Origin: Glandiceps talaboti
Lineage: Eukaryota > Hemichordata > Enteropneusta > Spengelidae
Assembly (NCBI RefSeq): GCF_964340395.1
Contig: NC_135562.1
Span: 13,371,043-13,435,042, forward strand
Direction: 5' to 3'
Length of the DNA: 64,000 bases
The notes beneath the pieces are model-generated. The model saw only the letters and a list, made by a program, of their open reading frames with translations. It was not told where the DNA came from and did no database searches. Position numbers and translations under genes: made by a program. Shown piece by piece: positions 25,027 to 36,210 of the stretch. Within the stretch, counting starts at the first letter, position 1; every line of letters starts with the position of its first letter.

Positions 25027-25713
25027 CCATGGGCATCATGGCAAAATAAAGTTAAGATTGGGAATATCTAAAATAACAAAAATGTCAATATGAATTTTCA
25101 AAACCCTGTCTTTTCTTATTGTAGTGGTAGATTTATGTGTAATTAATTGTCTGTGGTGTCATGCATATGATGTGTAAGTTTGAGAAATATATATGTCAAT
25201 ATGTAGCTCAAGAGTGTCGGATGGTACATTGTTTCAATTGGTTGCTGAGGGCACAGACGCGCTCACTCATCATCTTCTCCACACTCTATCATATGAATAT
25301 GGGTGATCGCTTCCACGTCCTTCCTAGCAACGGATATCAATTGATCTTCTGCACGCGCTAGCGCTTCGTTTTGAAAGTGCACCACCAACGTCGATGTAAG
25401 GTAAACCAGTAAGCTACAGTACTATACAGGGACAAAATGTTGTTGTTCTACAGTGAGAAAGACTAAGTTTTCGGGTTTTTCAAGTATTTGTGTTGATATT
25501 TTCGTTGAATCTGAAAACTGTTACATCAAAGGATCACTTCACACCTTTCACGGATATACGTTGTTTACGAATACGTAATAATACATCGCACACTTCAATT
25601 TATATCACATGCAGTATAGTACTAGTAGTATTTTTTCATTTTCTTTATTCATGTTTTGTTATGCGATTATAAATATCCATAATCTTAGCTTTATTATTCC
25701 ATGATGCCCATGG
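25027..25713. mobile_element. MITE-like inverted-repeat element
   Basis: The left arm (25027-25068, starting ccatgggcatcatgg) pairs with the right arm (about 25671-25713, ending ccatgatgcccatgg). The arms share about 40 bp with few mismatches, and weaker pairing extends outward a little. Interior frames show no transposase. Confidence 0.7.
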
Positions 25714-26271
25714 TAGACTCTATTCAAATGTAGTCAATATGTAAATGTACACATGGTGAGATAAGCACAAGAGCGATATTATTTACATATTGCAAATATT
25801 ATGTAAATATCTACAAGCAGGCATACTGATAACTCCCATTGTGGGAGTGGTTACAAACACTTGCAAACAGTGAGAGAGTGAAGCAAATCACAGACAGTGG
25901 TGTAAACAGGCTAACAGTTTGGTTATACAATAAAAAAGCTATATCTGTTACATTTGTGTATCCTTCATTATCTGGTGTTTTGTCAGATACTAAAATATGG
26001 ATAAATGACAGTATATATTTAAATGTGGTAGCTCACGGTGAAATCCATGCAACATATACATTTCCAGGCTCTAATAATTATAAAAAATATGCATTCAGAT
26101 GTTGAACATTCTTTAATTATAAAGGCAAGCCACTCATAAATGAATTGTGTAAATTACATTGTACTTTGTGTTTGTAACTTAATGTGTCAATCATATCCAT
26201 ACCTTTCACGGAGGTATTATTGTATTGTTCTTAATTTGCAAGGTTTTATTTGTTTTCATACTTTTTTGTAG
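25714..26271. other. Intron before the second macrodomain 1 exon
   Basis: It contains an 88-codon open frame (25839-26105) with no recognised domain and no splice sites that match the host phase. Otherwise nothing is seen. It ends with a good acceptor (cttttttgtag). Confidence 0.4.
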
Positions 26272-26751
26272 GTGGTCCAAATATACAGCAGGAGAGTGAT
26301 GACCTGATCAAAAAAGGGGGAAGATTATCTAAAGGCCAGGCAGTCTACACTGGACCAGGAAATCTTCCTTGCAAGGTGATTATTCATACAGTTGGACCCA
26401 CATGGAATAAACATTATAGCCAAAAACTTGATACATATGGTGAAAGAAAATCACAAGAAGAAAGACTGCTGGCAGATGTTGTACGGAACAGCCTGAAGAT
26501 GGTGGAAAGAATGGGACATACTTCAGTTGCTGTTCCCGCCATTAGCTCAGGAGCATCTGGATTTCCTCTTGATCTCTGTACACAAACTATTATCGAAGCC
26601 ATAGATGGTTACTGTAGAGATAATGCTACACAATCACTCAAGGAGATTCGATTAGCTGACTACTCTGACATTACCTGTCAAAAATTCCAAGATGCTATGA
26701 TCAAACGCTTTGGTGCAAACAAGGTCACTGTTACTCGCAGAGATGAAAAAG
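26272..26751 (+). CDS. PARP14-like gene, remainder of macrodomain 1
   Basis: The exon is 480 bp (160 codons), phase 1 at both ends (acceptor ttttttgtag, donor aaaaag|gtatgt). It completes the macrodomain: GGPNIQQESDDLIKKGGRLS, GQAVYTGPGNLPCKVIIHTV, then the second phosphate-binding loop SVAVPAISSGASGFPLDLCT and the last helix. Macrodomain 1 of PARP9/PARP14 proteins binds or hydrolyses ADP-ribose on proteins or nucleic acids; the GASGFP loop is intact. Joined to 23754 it reads A-G-G-P-N across the splice. Confidence 0.9.
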
Positions 26752-27967
26752 GTATGTTACCAGTGGAATATAATGTATACAGCTCTGTGCAACTGTCCAA
26801 GCTGAAATATATAGTCTTCTTGATATTTAGTGTACTTAAAGAATAATGTACTTGTACATTACTACTTGTACTACTGTCGTAGTTTTCGGACAGACTGTTT
26901 TCGGACAGATATCGACTCGACCAACGATCGTCGCCGTTTTCTCCCAAACTACCATATTGTCATGCTCAGGCAATCGTATGAAAGATCAGGGGTTACTAAA
27001 GTTTTGATTCAATACTGATCTTGTGGTATCTGTTTTGAGAGCACTAATATCTGCGATCACAAAGTTACCGTATGTAACAACACTGATTTTGTAACGTTTC
27101 CGCGTACTTTGCTGTAGCGAAAACACTGTCAACTGCAGCAGTAGAATCCCTGAAGTTTTCAACAATTGACCTAAAAAGATCGCAATTTTCTGCAAGTAAC
27201 AACTGCATGCACCAAATATATAAAATGGTGGGCGAATTGTTTCTTTCAAAATCATTCAATGACATTGCAGATGGCAGGTCACATGCCTAGGTAATATTGC
27301 ATCATGGGAGGTAATTCGACCTTTGAACTCTACGGGTGATAACCATGCATGCAGAACATGTGCACCGTGTTAAGGAAGCCAAAGGCATAATATGCTGGAA
27401 GCACAAAATGTGTTTTTTGAGTAACAAGATAAAAGAGGCTAGGGGCTTCTGCCAGTATTTTCACATTTCTTACATCTATGATATACTGTTACATATTTCA
27501 GAAATTTTCTTAACTTTACTTTTGTCGGAAGTGTATTTGTTTTAATGCTAACATTTTTGTTATTGTGCACTAATTGCACACTCAGGGCTTAAACTGACAA
27601 AAGCCAAAATTCACTGGATTTTGTTTCTAATAAAAACAAATTAAAACATCAAATTTTATATAATTCAAGTAGAAAACATTTTTTCAAGCAACACTTGAGT
27701 CACTCAGAACTGCAAACTTGGTTTTGTTTTTTTATCTCAAATATATATAAATTCATCTTTTTTGCCCATGTTTAATTTGAATTCTCCAAAAAAAAGTATT
27801 TTTATTTTCATAGGTACAGGGCTGAAATTTTGCAGTTATGGACAATTTTGTATATGACAATGAATGCCACCGGAAAATTCTCACTATCACACTCAATTTT
27901 CGTTAAATATTAAAGTTATTTTTTGAGGTCAAAAGTCAAGTTCTAAAAATATTTGGATAAAATTGCA
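26752..27967. other. Intron left of the TTAA-flanked transposon
   Basis: No exon or RNA gene is recognised. AT-rich, with frames lacking domains. Confidence 0.5.
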
Positions 27968-27987
27968 TTAAGGAAGGATGATACTTA
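27968..27987 (+). repeat. Left TTAA and 16-bp terminal inverted repeat
   Basis: TTAA at 27968-27971 followed by GGAAGGATGATACTTA. It matches the right end exactly in inverse orientation. Confidence 0.88.
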
Positions 27988-28089
27988 TAAAAAATAACAA
28001 CTGCGCATATTGTTCGCGCAGTGCACACCGTTTTACGTCAACGTGATTTTTTGCGACGTTACCATAGTGATTTCGTACAACGATTCAAA

Positions 28090-28579
28090 ATGTCGTCTGC
28101 ACTTAAAAATCGCGGAAATTTCAAAACCAAGTCAGAGCAGGCAAGACGAGAAAAAGTTAAGAGTGTCATGAAAAGGCGGTGGTCAACCTCTAGAGAAGTT
28201 ACCAAATGTATTGGACGGGACCATTCCTCCTCCAGAGAATGTGATATAAACTTTGTCACCGAGGAGGTAGTTGTCGATGGCCGGACAACCGATGAAAAGT
28301 TTAGTGAACCAACGTCAACAACATCAACAACTTGGATGAAAGGTCGGAGGGTGGTCGAATTGGGTGTTCTTATAAAAGCCCTTGATGCATGCACAGAGTG
28401 CAGTCTCCCCCTCCGGCTGTCATCGTGTATTGGTGAAACGATACAGGGCCTCGGGAGTTGGCTTCAGATAGTATGCGACAACCCTGCGTGTCGCCATAAA
28501 AATAACGTACCTACAAGTAAACGCCATGGTCAAGGTCATAAAAGAAATATATTTGACGTGAATTCCAAGCTAGCAACAG
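28090..28579 (+). CDS. Transposase gene, exon 1 (basic N-terminus and Cys-containing domain)
   Basis: ATG at 28090 in a favourable context (aaaatgt), 163 codons, ending at donor acag|gtaagg in phase 1. The N-terminus is strongly basic (KNRGNFKTKSEQARREKVKS). The rest contains RVVELGVLIKALDACTECSL and WLQIVCDNPACRHKNNVP, giving C-x2-C and C-x4-C pairs suited to zinc binding, probably the DNA-binding part of the transposase. An upstream in-frame extension to 28021 exists, but 28090 is the better start. Confidence 0.7.
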
Positions 28580-30361
28580 GTAAGGGCTCTTATATGCTAT
28601 ATTCGTTAAAATATTCGTTTGTTTTTTGTTTTCTCTCATGTGTTTTGTACCGGGGGTTTGTATTTTCCCATGCATTTTTGAGTGAGAAGACGTGTCGAAA
28701 CCCGGTCCCCGTACCCTATTTCCATAGGTAACAATCGCGATACCTTCGTTCAAAACGAGAGAGAGGTGTCCTTGCGAACATTTGACTAATCGAGGGTTTA
28801 AACACACTGAACAAGGGCTTTGGTTTAATGGATAAAATTCAAATCTCATTGTCATAAAGTATACAAATACAGCCATGATTTGGTTCCGTTAGCAGTCACT
28901 GTGTTTGTTTTTGTCCAAGAAAACTACTCAAGTGATATGTTACATTGTATATTTAGGTACGTATTTACGTCACTCGTCTGCACTTGCATAGCTTTCAGTG
29001 TCCATTTTTTTCTAGCTTTCTTTTTATTTTAATTTCTTTTGTATATTATGTATATCGTCTGTGCTTTATCACCTTTAGTATTTTCTCTTGAAATTACTAT
29101 GTGTTCGCAAAAACTCAAATTCTTATCAGTATCATATTTTATCACGGAAGTAGTCCTTCCTTGTGAATGGCGTCACATATTTGATCATTGACGTACTAGT
29201 GAGGCATCCATGATTTGAGCAAACATAATGTTTGTAACGATTTAGTGGTCGTAAATTCTCCGGTCCTGTGCATATTGATACTAGTATATCGATTTGTGAC
29301 TTTAGACGTTCGTCTCCTCCCCGTTGATCCTAGCGATAATTATACAGCTTTTTTTTTTCCGTAGACCGAGCCAATTGTATTGAATAAACTATCATTGATC
29401 AATGAGCCGATCACAAGGTTTCATGTTGAGATAGACAACATAAAATCTGGTATACAATTACGACCTGAATTTTCAGTTATTTATGATCCGCAAGTACAGG
29501 AAAATTCACAATTGCCAAATTAGAATTCCTCGTGATGGATAATAAAGTAATAGTTGAATTCAAAAATAGCAATGTATTCTCACATGGCATCACCAGGCAT
29601 GGCGGTCTGTGTACACTGTTTACACTCGTATGAGTCGTAAGTGATGAACGTATTTAATAATTCATAGCGGCTTATTAGCCTAAATTACATTCCATAAAAT
29701 GACATTTATCTTCCCCATTCCTATCATAAAAGTTATTTTATATGACTTTAAAATACACTAACATATAAATCATGGGCTTAATTATTTAGTTTTTAATTTG
29801 TTTTATACGAATTATGATCAAATTCAGGACGAACCCGCGACTCAAATCTTACGATAGGTAATGCAGCTAGCTACAGCTGGACGATACGTAAGGAATGGGG
29901 GGTCAAGCATTCCGGCATTCACTTCTGATCAGTGTTGTCTCACCTCTATCCATAACATGCAAACCTAGACGTCGTCCACACCAGTATCAATTTAGTCTTC
30001 TTGTTGTTCTCGCAATTCTTTGTGAGGCAATCATGCTGTCGTAAGTATTAGAAGTTGACATGTACACGTACATGTAATAGTATACACTGTTTATCACTCG
30101 TCCTTTAAAATTATATATTTGTAAACATGGACTGACATCAGTATATGTTTGTCACTGATTCTTTACCGAAAGTATTTCTTTGTGTCCTCGTAGCATGAAT
30201 AAGTTTGACCAGTTTAGTATGTGAAAAAAAAATCTCTACTGGTAATGAAAATCACAAAAATAAATTCAAAGTGACAAGTCTAGGAGATCGAGAGAAAAAC
30301 TAGATTTTAACACAAAGATCAATTCAAATGTACTTCATTTAAAATCTTTTATTCAAATTAG
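28580..30361. other. Intron 1 of the transposase gene
   Basis: 1.8 kb, AT-rich, no recognised feature. Bounded by a strong donor and the acceptor ttcaaattag. Confidence 0.55.
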
Positions 30362-30545
30362 GTATGATACATGCAGGGATTGGCGAACGTCAACTCAACA
30401 GTTTGTTGTCGTCTTTAAATATCCCACCAGTCAACCACCGAACCCTGAAGAAGAGAGAGAGAGAAATTGGAAAAGTGATCGAAGAGATCGCAGTAACATC
30501 AACAACATCAGCACTTATTGAAGAAGAGTCAGCTACAGCTAAAAG
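30362..30545 (+). CDS. Transposase gene, exon 2
   Basis: The acceptor ends at 30361 and the frame continues in phase 1 (GMIHAGIGERQLNSLLSSLN, then HRTLKKREREIGKVIEEIAV). The helix-rich content with the short G-I-G motif fits the region before the catalytic core in this transposase family. The donor is uncertain: aaaag|gtgtat (exon end 30545) is the only one that matches the phase 2 start of the next exon. The open frame continues to 30624, so a longer exon is possible. Confidence 0.6.
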
Positions 30546-30862
30546 GTGTATTTCTGCTTGTCATAAAATAGTCACTGATATAGTGGATAAAGTAGTCAGG
30601 GGTATCATATACATATATGTTTAGTTTACATATTTTTTACTTGATGTTATTACAATATGGAGTACAATTTGAAAAGATAGACACTGTAAATGGATTTATT
30701 TCCAAAATTGTACTTACCTTAACTTCTGACACAATGGTATAACAGTGGCAAGGTGAAGAATAATGCAGTCATAGAACAGCAAATAGACATTCGAATGTGT
30801 ATCACTGTTGTAAACCTTTCTACTCAATACTAATAATAAGTATTGTTTTCAATTTTCTTCAG

Positions 30863-30960
30863 CGATGAACGGATTCGAAGAGCTGAAGATGGTGTGTCAG
30901 CCAGTGTTGACGGTGGATGGCAAACAAGGGGGAGTGGCAGAGCATACAATAGTCTTTCAG
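30863..30960 (+). CDS. Transposase gene, exon 3 (first catalytic Asp)
   Basis: The exon is 98 bp, acceptor ttttcttcag, donor tttcag|gtaata. It encodes DERIRRAEDGVSASVDGGWQ then TRGSGRAYNSLS. The S-V-D-G-G-W-Q motif matches the first D of Mutator-like DDE transposases (V-D-G-x-W-x-x-R-G). Start phase 2, end phase 1. This exon is too short to show as an isolated open frame. Confidence 0.75.
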
Positions 30961-31210
30961 GTAATACTTAATAAATAGCTAAAATAAGTTTAAATTGTAT
31001 TTCTCTGACATATAATTTCATACTTTCAAAGGTGACATGTATTTTTGTTTTTTCTCTTATATACATTTTATTTAAATTATTAGGAGATATATAAATATTT
31101 TGTACAATTATTGTATCATATTTGCAGATATCCCTTTTCTTTGTTTTTCTTACTTTTTGGTACCCAGATATACACTTGTATTTTTTTCTTGTTTATTTTA
31201 TTTTGTGAGG

Positions 31211-31343
31211 GTCACAGACTAGACTAGTTCAGTTCAAACTGTTTCTGTGGCCCTCACCAGATATATTATCCAATCAATCTCCTTTTTTAAATGTACGTAA
31301 AATGCTATTCTCTTTTGCATCTGATGAATAAACAATTCAATTC
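31211..31343. mobile_element. Probable 3' tail of a LINE/SINE within the transposase intron
   Basis: It begins with a hairpin-like block (gagggtcacaga ... tctgtggccctc) and ends gaataaacaattcaattcaa directly followed by (CATA)n. Sequences ending like this before a simple repeat are typical of non-LTR retroposon tails. The family is not identified. Confidence 0.45.
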
Positions 31344-31368
31344 AACATACATACATACATACATACAT

Positions 31369-31408
<40 letters not shown>

Positions 31409-31542
31409 ACATACATACATACATACATACATACATACATGCATACACACACACACACACGCATGCATACATACATGCATACATACATACATGCATACAC
31501 ACGCATGCATACTTACATACATACATACATACATACATACAC
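31344..31542. repeat. (CATA)n/(CACA)n microsatellite
   Basis: About 200 bp of CATA with CA and CATG variants. It happens to lie in frame with the following transposase exon (YIHTYIHT...), but the splice acceptor at 31582 separates them. Confidence 0.93.
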
Positions 31543-31582
31543 ATTCTCTTATTTATTCATGTGTTATCTTTTCTTGCTGCAG

Positions 31583-32377
31583 GTCACTGTACTATGATTG
31601 GGTCAAAAACTGGAAAAGTCATTGCATATGATGTACGATCCAAAAAATGTAAGAAGTGTGAGGTTGCGAAGAAAAGAAACATAGAAGCAAAACCTCATGA
31701 TTGTCGCAGAAATTGGTCTGGCTCAGCAAAGGCCATGGAATCTGATATGGTCGTTGAAATGGTAAAAGCGTGTGCTAAAATGTCTGTACCATTGCATACA
31801 ATAGTTGGGGATGAAGATGCCACAACTATTTCAAGGCTCCATAGGGATGTAGATCCAAACATTCAAAAGAAATCAGACAGTAACCACATCAAGAAGATCG
31901 TCACAAATGAACTGTATGCCGCACAGAAAAAACACAAACAACTTTCTGTGAAGATAATCAAGTATCTTCAGAAGTGCTTCAACTACATGTGTCAACAAAA
32001 CAAAGGGAGCACTGACAAAATTGAGCAAGGCCTTCAAGCATTATCAAGACACCCATATGGTGATCATAGTTGCTGTAGTGCCGAATGGTGTGGATATCTG
32101 AAAGACTCGAAGTGCTTTAGGTACAAGTCACTGCCCTATGGTAACCCCCTAACAGATGCAGACCTTCAGGAAACTCTGAAGAAAATATTTGAGAGGTTTA
32201 TTCCACAAGCTTACAAACTTGCAAATTTGGAAAGCACCCAAAGTAACGAAAGTCTAAATAAATCTATTGCCTCTAAGGCACCCAAAACTCACTTTTACAG
32301 TGGGTCTGAAAGCCTCAACTACCGGGGTTAGTTCAGCTGTAGCCCAAAAGAATGTTGGAAACACATATGTTGCAAAA
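31583..32377 (+). CDS. Transposase gene, exon 4 (catalytic core), with a frameshift
   Basis: The acceptor cttgctgcag ends at 31582 (phase 1). It encodes HCTMIGSKTGKVIAYDVRSK, a zinc-knuckle-like KKCKKCEVAKK with later HDC, a helix MESDMVVEMVKACAKMSVPL, then IVGDEDATT carrying the likely second D. A cysteine patch (HSCCSAEWCGY) and a C-terminal ESLNKSIASKAPK helix follow, where the catalytic E of this family is expected. At about 32325 (ccgggg) the frame stops (NYRG then TAG), while the +1 frame continues VSSAVAQKNVGNTYVAK to a donor (caaaa|gtaagt, 32377). One extra G in the G run explains this. Confidence 0.75.
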
Positions 32378-32637
32378 GTAAGTATGATAGCATACAATGT
32401 ATAGGATTCATGCAAATATGTCAACATTACCTACCCACCAGTGCTGTCATTGACCACCAAAAAACAACTGCCCCCAAAGAAAATATAGAGCAAACGTAGC
32501 CCCTATTGCAGCTAATATTCCTTTAATAATTCAGATAATGAAATTTTTCAATATTATGTAAATATATCTTCAAAATTCTGTGTAATATCTAATAGAAGTA
32601 TGTGTAAGCTATAAATATTGTTTGCATTTTACTTTAG

Positions 32638-32848
32638 GTTCATGAAGCTGTTGGTCTGTCACCGGGAGAATACACTTTGTCTCTTGCTTTCAAGCGTGAC
32701 AAAAGTTTGAAGAGAAAACGTGAAGAAAGTAGGAAAAGAGAGTTCAAAAAACGCAGAGTAGCAATGAAATTGGCCAGAACTTCTAGAGAAACAGCACAGG
32801 AAATACGAGAAGGTTGTACCTACAAAACTAGTACTGATCTTAGTGCAG
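32638..32848 (+). CDS. Transposase gene, exon 5 (basic C-terminal region)
   Basis: The exon is 211 bp, acceptor tactttag, donor gtgcag|gtacta. It starts in phase 0, matching the previous donor: VHEAVGLSPGEYTLSLAFKR, then a very basic helix (KRKREESRKREFKKRRVAMK). This looks like the end of the transposase and a nuclear localisation or linker region before the exonuclease domain. Confidence 0.72.
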
Positions 32849-33685
32849 GTACTAATGTTCTCTTATTCATGATGTTATGTATTCCATAGAATTTTAGTCA
32901 TGACTTAGAGCAAATTTAGGAGAAAAAAAAGTAGTTTCAAATTTTAGAGTGTTAGCTAATTTTAAAATTTTTTTGCAGCATTTCCCTTAAAGACTGTGTT
33001 TTGAGATAACACATTTTAACCAGGGGGAAGTGAGAATTTAAATGAAGATTTCATTTGATTTGACTTTGTGTGTAAATGGTTGGATAACTGACTATCCAGG
33101 TATGGTCACAATACAGAGAAAAGTTCCTTTCTTGGAGATTATCTCACAGACTGACCTTTTGAGATATACAGGTTGGCCAAATCGGTCTTTAGTGAACTAT
33201 AGATGGCCAATTGCCAGTAGTAAAATTTAGGTCAACTCCTAGGTTTGACTATAGACATGCCTATTTGCCAAGATGTATGATTTCCGTAAGGATAGCCAGA
33301 GTAAGAAAACCAACAGAAAAGTCTTTTTTTTCCCCAACCAAATGCACACAAATTCAAATCAAGCCAATCATCATGTACAGTCTCACATGCCCCACTCAAA
33401 CCATATAGATTAACTATGTGAATCACATGTTGTTGTTACATCCAGTCACTTATGTAGCACACATTTATATCAAATGTGTTTGGATATATTTCCAAAGGTA
33501 TAGATTCTGTTTTATTTCTGCATGACACCTAGCTAACATGATTGATAATGTGGGTTCAGTGCAATTGCCAAAATATACCCATGAATATGTAAACATGGAT
33601 ACTGAGAAAATTCATGTATAGAAAATATTCAATATTAGTATTTATTGATGGATAATAAATACATATTCCTCTTTTGTCCCTATAG
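32849..33685. other. Intron 5 of the transposase gene
   Basis: AT-rich; no feature recognised. The open frames at 33042-33408 lack domains. Confidence 0.5.
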
Positions 33686-33799
33686 ATGTTCCTGATCTTC
33701 AAGAAATCCCAAAGCCAGTTGAGTGCCCATGTGCAGAACCAGTGCCTGTAGATGATTGTGTCCCATATGAATATTTTGACCTTGAAACCACAGGCTTAG
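33686..33799 (+). CDS. Transposase gene, exon 6 (exonuclease motif I)
   Basis: The exon is 114 bp, acceptor ccctatag, donor ggcttag|gtaata, phase 1 at both ends. After a Cys/Pro-rich linker (PKPVECPCAEPVPVDDC) comes YEYFDLETTGL, the exonuclease motif I (D-x-E-T-T-G-L) of DEDD 3'-5' exonucleases, with D and E as metal ligands. Confidence 0.8.
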
Positions 33800-34199
33800 G
33801 TAATATCTGAATGTACCTTATATTATAATTATTTAATAATTTTAAACTAATGGAATTGAAGTAGAATAAAGATTTTGGAATAATATATATTTGCAATCAT
33901 CATGCACTCTCCTGATGAGTGTAGTTGACAAAGTTGGTAAATATGTCTGAGACCTACTGTACACCTGGATGAAGTATTAGAATAAATTCAATAAGCAAAT
34001 AGTAATGGATGTGTACTACTTGACATGATTACATATACAATGTATAGCCAATTTTGCAATCTACCTAACTTGTATTCATGATTCAAAATCTTTTCACAGA
34101 GTGGAAATTGTCATGAATATGTCATATCATATACATATATAGTTTGAATTTACTATACTTAGCATAAAATAATCTGCTGCATTTTACATTTGTTTTCAG
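33800..34199. other. Intron 6 of the transposase gene
   Basis: AT-rich with no recognised feature. Ends with the acceptor tttgttttcag. Confidence 0.5.
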
Positions 34200-34976
34200 A
34201 TACTTCAGCACATATAACACATTGCGGCCATTCGAAATGGTGTTGAATTCAATGTCTATGTATGGCCAAAGAAACAAATTACAAAGGAAGCTTCAGTTGT
34301 GACAGGTTTGACCGCTGAACACCATAAGATGAAACTACATGGGAAAGAAGTCAATCACACATCCATTCATAAAGCCCTAAATAGTTTTATCAAATTTATT
34401 GGCGAAAAGGCATTGTTAGTTGGACATAACATTAAATCATTTGATAGTAGGATTCTTCTTAGGGCAGCTATAGCATGTAATGTAGAAGACAAATTGAACA
34501 ACCATATCCATGGATTTCTGGACACCCTTCCTCTATGTAGAGCCATCTTTCCAAGTAGAAAGTCTTATAAACAAGAAGTGCTTTATAATGATATATGTGG
34601 AGGGTCATATTCTGCTCATAATGCTTTGACAGATGTGAAAGCTTTGAGCAGAATAGTTGACCAAATGAACCCATCAAAACAACAACAGATAAACAACACA
34701 TTTGATTTGTACTTTGTCAAACAGTCACTCACACATTTACAGATGAAGAAAAACAATTTGAGGACTTTCAACAAGATGACTGGTGTTGTAAGCAAAGGCA
34801 TGCTGAACAAGATAGCAGCAAGTGGCCTTTGCTTACAACACCTACAGATAGCTTTTAAGAGAAATAGAGAGGGAATTTCCTGTTTATTTGAAGAAAAGTT
34901 GTCGAATGGGAAACCAAGAGTAACCAAGCGAAAAGCAATCATAACAAAAGTAAATGCTTTTTTGAGTACTCTCTAA
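34200..34976 (+). CDS. Transposase gene, last exon: DEDDh exonuclease domain, with a frameshift
   Basis: It continues motif I as D-T-S-A-H-I-T-H. The frame then breaks at about 34221: the expected next residues (A-A-I-R-N-G-V-E-F) are in another frame, which stays open to the stop at 34974-34976. That frame has exonuclease motif II (LLVGHNIKSFDSRIL, N and D) and motif III (YSAHNALTDVKALSRI, with the H-x-A-L-x-D of the DEDDh class). The overall length of the nuclease, about 190 residues, fits a DnaQ/exonuclease domain. A basic tail follows. A two-base loss or one-base gain explains the shift. Confidence 0.8.
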
Positions 34977-35031
34977 ACATTGAAGGAACATATTTGTAAA
35001 TGAATAATAATCTTATATAACACTCTGACAT

Positions 35032-35080
35032 ACTTAATGTGGCCATATGGATGAGGTATTTATTTTGTATTTTGATTATA
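35032..35080. repeat. Solo terminus of the MITE family seen at 37483
   Basis: cttaatgtggccatatggat, then gaggtatttattttgtattt, resembles the left end of the MITE at 37483-37786. No partner end was found nearby. Confidence 0.5.
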
Positions 35081-35085
35081 TATAT

Positions 35086-36200
35086 AGTGTTAATGAGATT
35101 TTGAATAGTTCACTGTATAACAGTGTTAGTGAGATTTTGAATAGTTCACTGTAAAACAGTGTTAGTGAGATTTTGAATAGTTCACTGTATAACAGTGTTA
35201 GTGAGATTTTGAATAGTTCACTGTATAACAGTGTTAGTGAGATTTTGAATAGTTCACTGTATAACAGTGTTGGTGAGATTTTGAATAGTTCACTGTATAA
35301 CAGTGTTAGTGAGATTTTGAATAGTTCACTGTATAACAGTGTTAGTGAGATTTTGAATAGTTCACTGTATAACAGTGTTAGTGAGATTTTGAATAGTTCA
35401 CCATATAACAGTGTTAGTGAGATTTTGAATAGTTCACTGTATAACAGTGTTAGTGAGATTTTGAATAGTTCACCATATAACAGTGTTAGTGAGATTTTGA
35501 ATAGTTCACTGTATAACAGTGTTAGTGGGACTTTGAATAGTTCACTGTAAAACAGTGTTAGTGAGATTTTGAATAGTTCACTGTATAACAGTGTTAGTGA
35601 GATTTTGAATAGTTCACCATATAACAGTGTTAGTGAGATTTTGAATAGTTCACTGTATAACAGTGTTGGTGAGATTTTGAATAGTTCACTGTATAACAGT
35701 GTAAGTGAGATTTTGAATAGTTCAATGTATAACAGTGTTAGTGAGATTTTGAATGGTTCACTGTAAAACAGTGTTAGTGAGATTTTGAATAGTTCACTGT
35801 ATAACAGTGTTGGTGAGATTTTGAATAGCTCACTGTAAAACGGTGTAGTGAGATTTTGAATGGTTCACTGTATAACAGTGTTAGTGAGATTTTGAATAGT
35901 TCACCATATAACAGTGTTAGTGAGATTTTGAATAGCACACTGCAAAACAGTGTTAGTGAGATTTTGAATAGTTCACTGTATAACAGAGTTAGTGAGATTT
36001 TGAATAGTTCACTGTATAACAGTGTTAGTGAGGTTTTGAATAGTTCACCATATAACAGTGTTAGTGAGATTTTGAATAGTTCACTGTAAAACAGTGTTAG
36101 TGGGACTTTGAATAGTTCACTGTATAACAGTGTTAGTGAGATTTTGAATAGTTTACTGTATAACAGTGTTAGTGGGACTTTGAATAGTTCAATGTTAAAC
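35086..36200. repeat. 36-bp minisatellite with an internal palindrome
   Basis: About 31 tandem copies of a 36-bp unit (tgttagtgagattttgaata, gttcactgtataacag). Most units contain CACTGT-ATA-ACAGTG, a 6-bp inverted repeat around a 3-bp loop. Variants cactgtaaaac, caccatataac and caatgtataac break or weaken the palindrome. Because the period is divisible by three, one frame reads as N-S-S-L-Y-N-S-V-S-E-I-L repeats; this is probably not translated. It lies between the transposase stop and a possible polyA signal. Confidence 0.95.
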
Positions 36201-36204
36201 TTTT

Positions 36205-36210
36205 AATAAA
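36205..36210 (+). terminator. Possible polyadenylation signal AATAAA
   Basis: AATAAA immediately after the minisatellite, followed by a GT-rich stretch (gtgtgtggtg). It would place the minisatellite in the 3' UTR of the transposase transcript. Inferred only. Confidence 0.4.

Noticed and set aside
25839-26105. 88-codon open frame (GVNRLTVWLYNKKAISVTFV...)
   Set aside because: Looks protein-like but has no start ATG, no matching splice phase and no recognised domain; kept as a note only.
31291-31582. Long open frame reading through the (CATA)n repeat into the transposase exon
   Set aside because: A good acceptor (gctgcag) stands at 31582 and the previous exon's phase fits it; the Tyr-Ile-His repeats come from the microsatellite.
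35173-36089. Open frames with 12-residue NSSLYNSVSEIL repeats
   Set aside because: A 36-bp period keeps one frame open; stop-containing units recur and the region follows the transposase stop codon.
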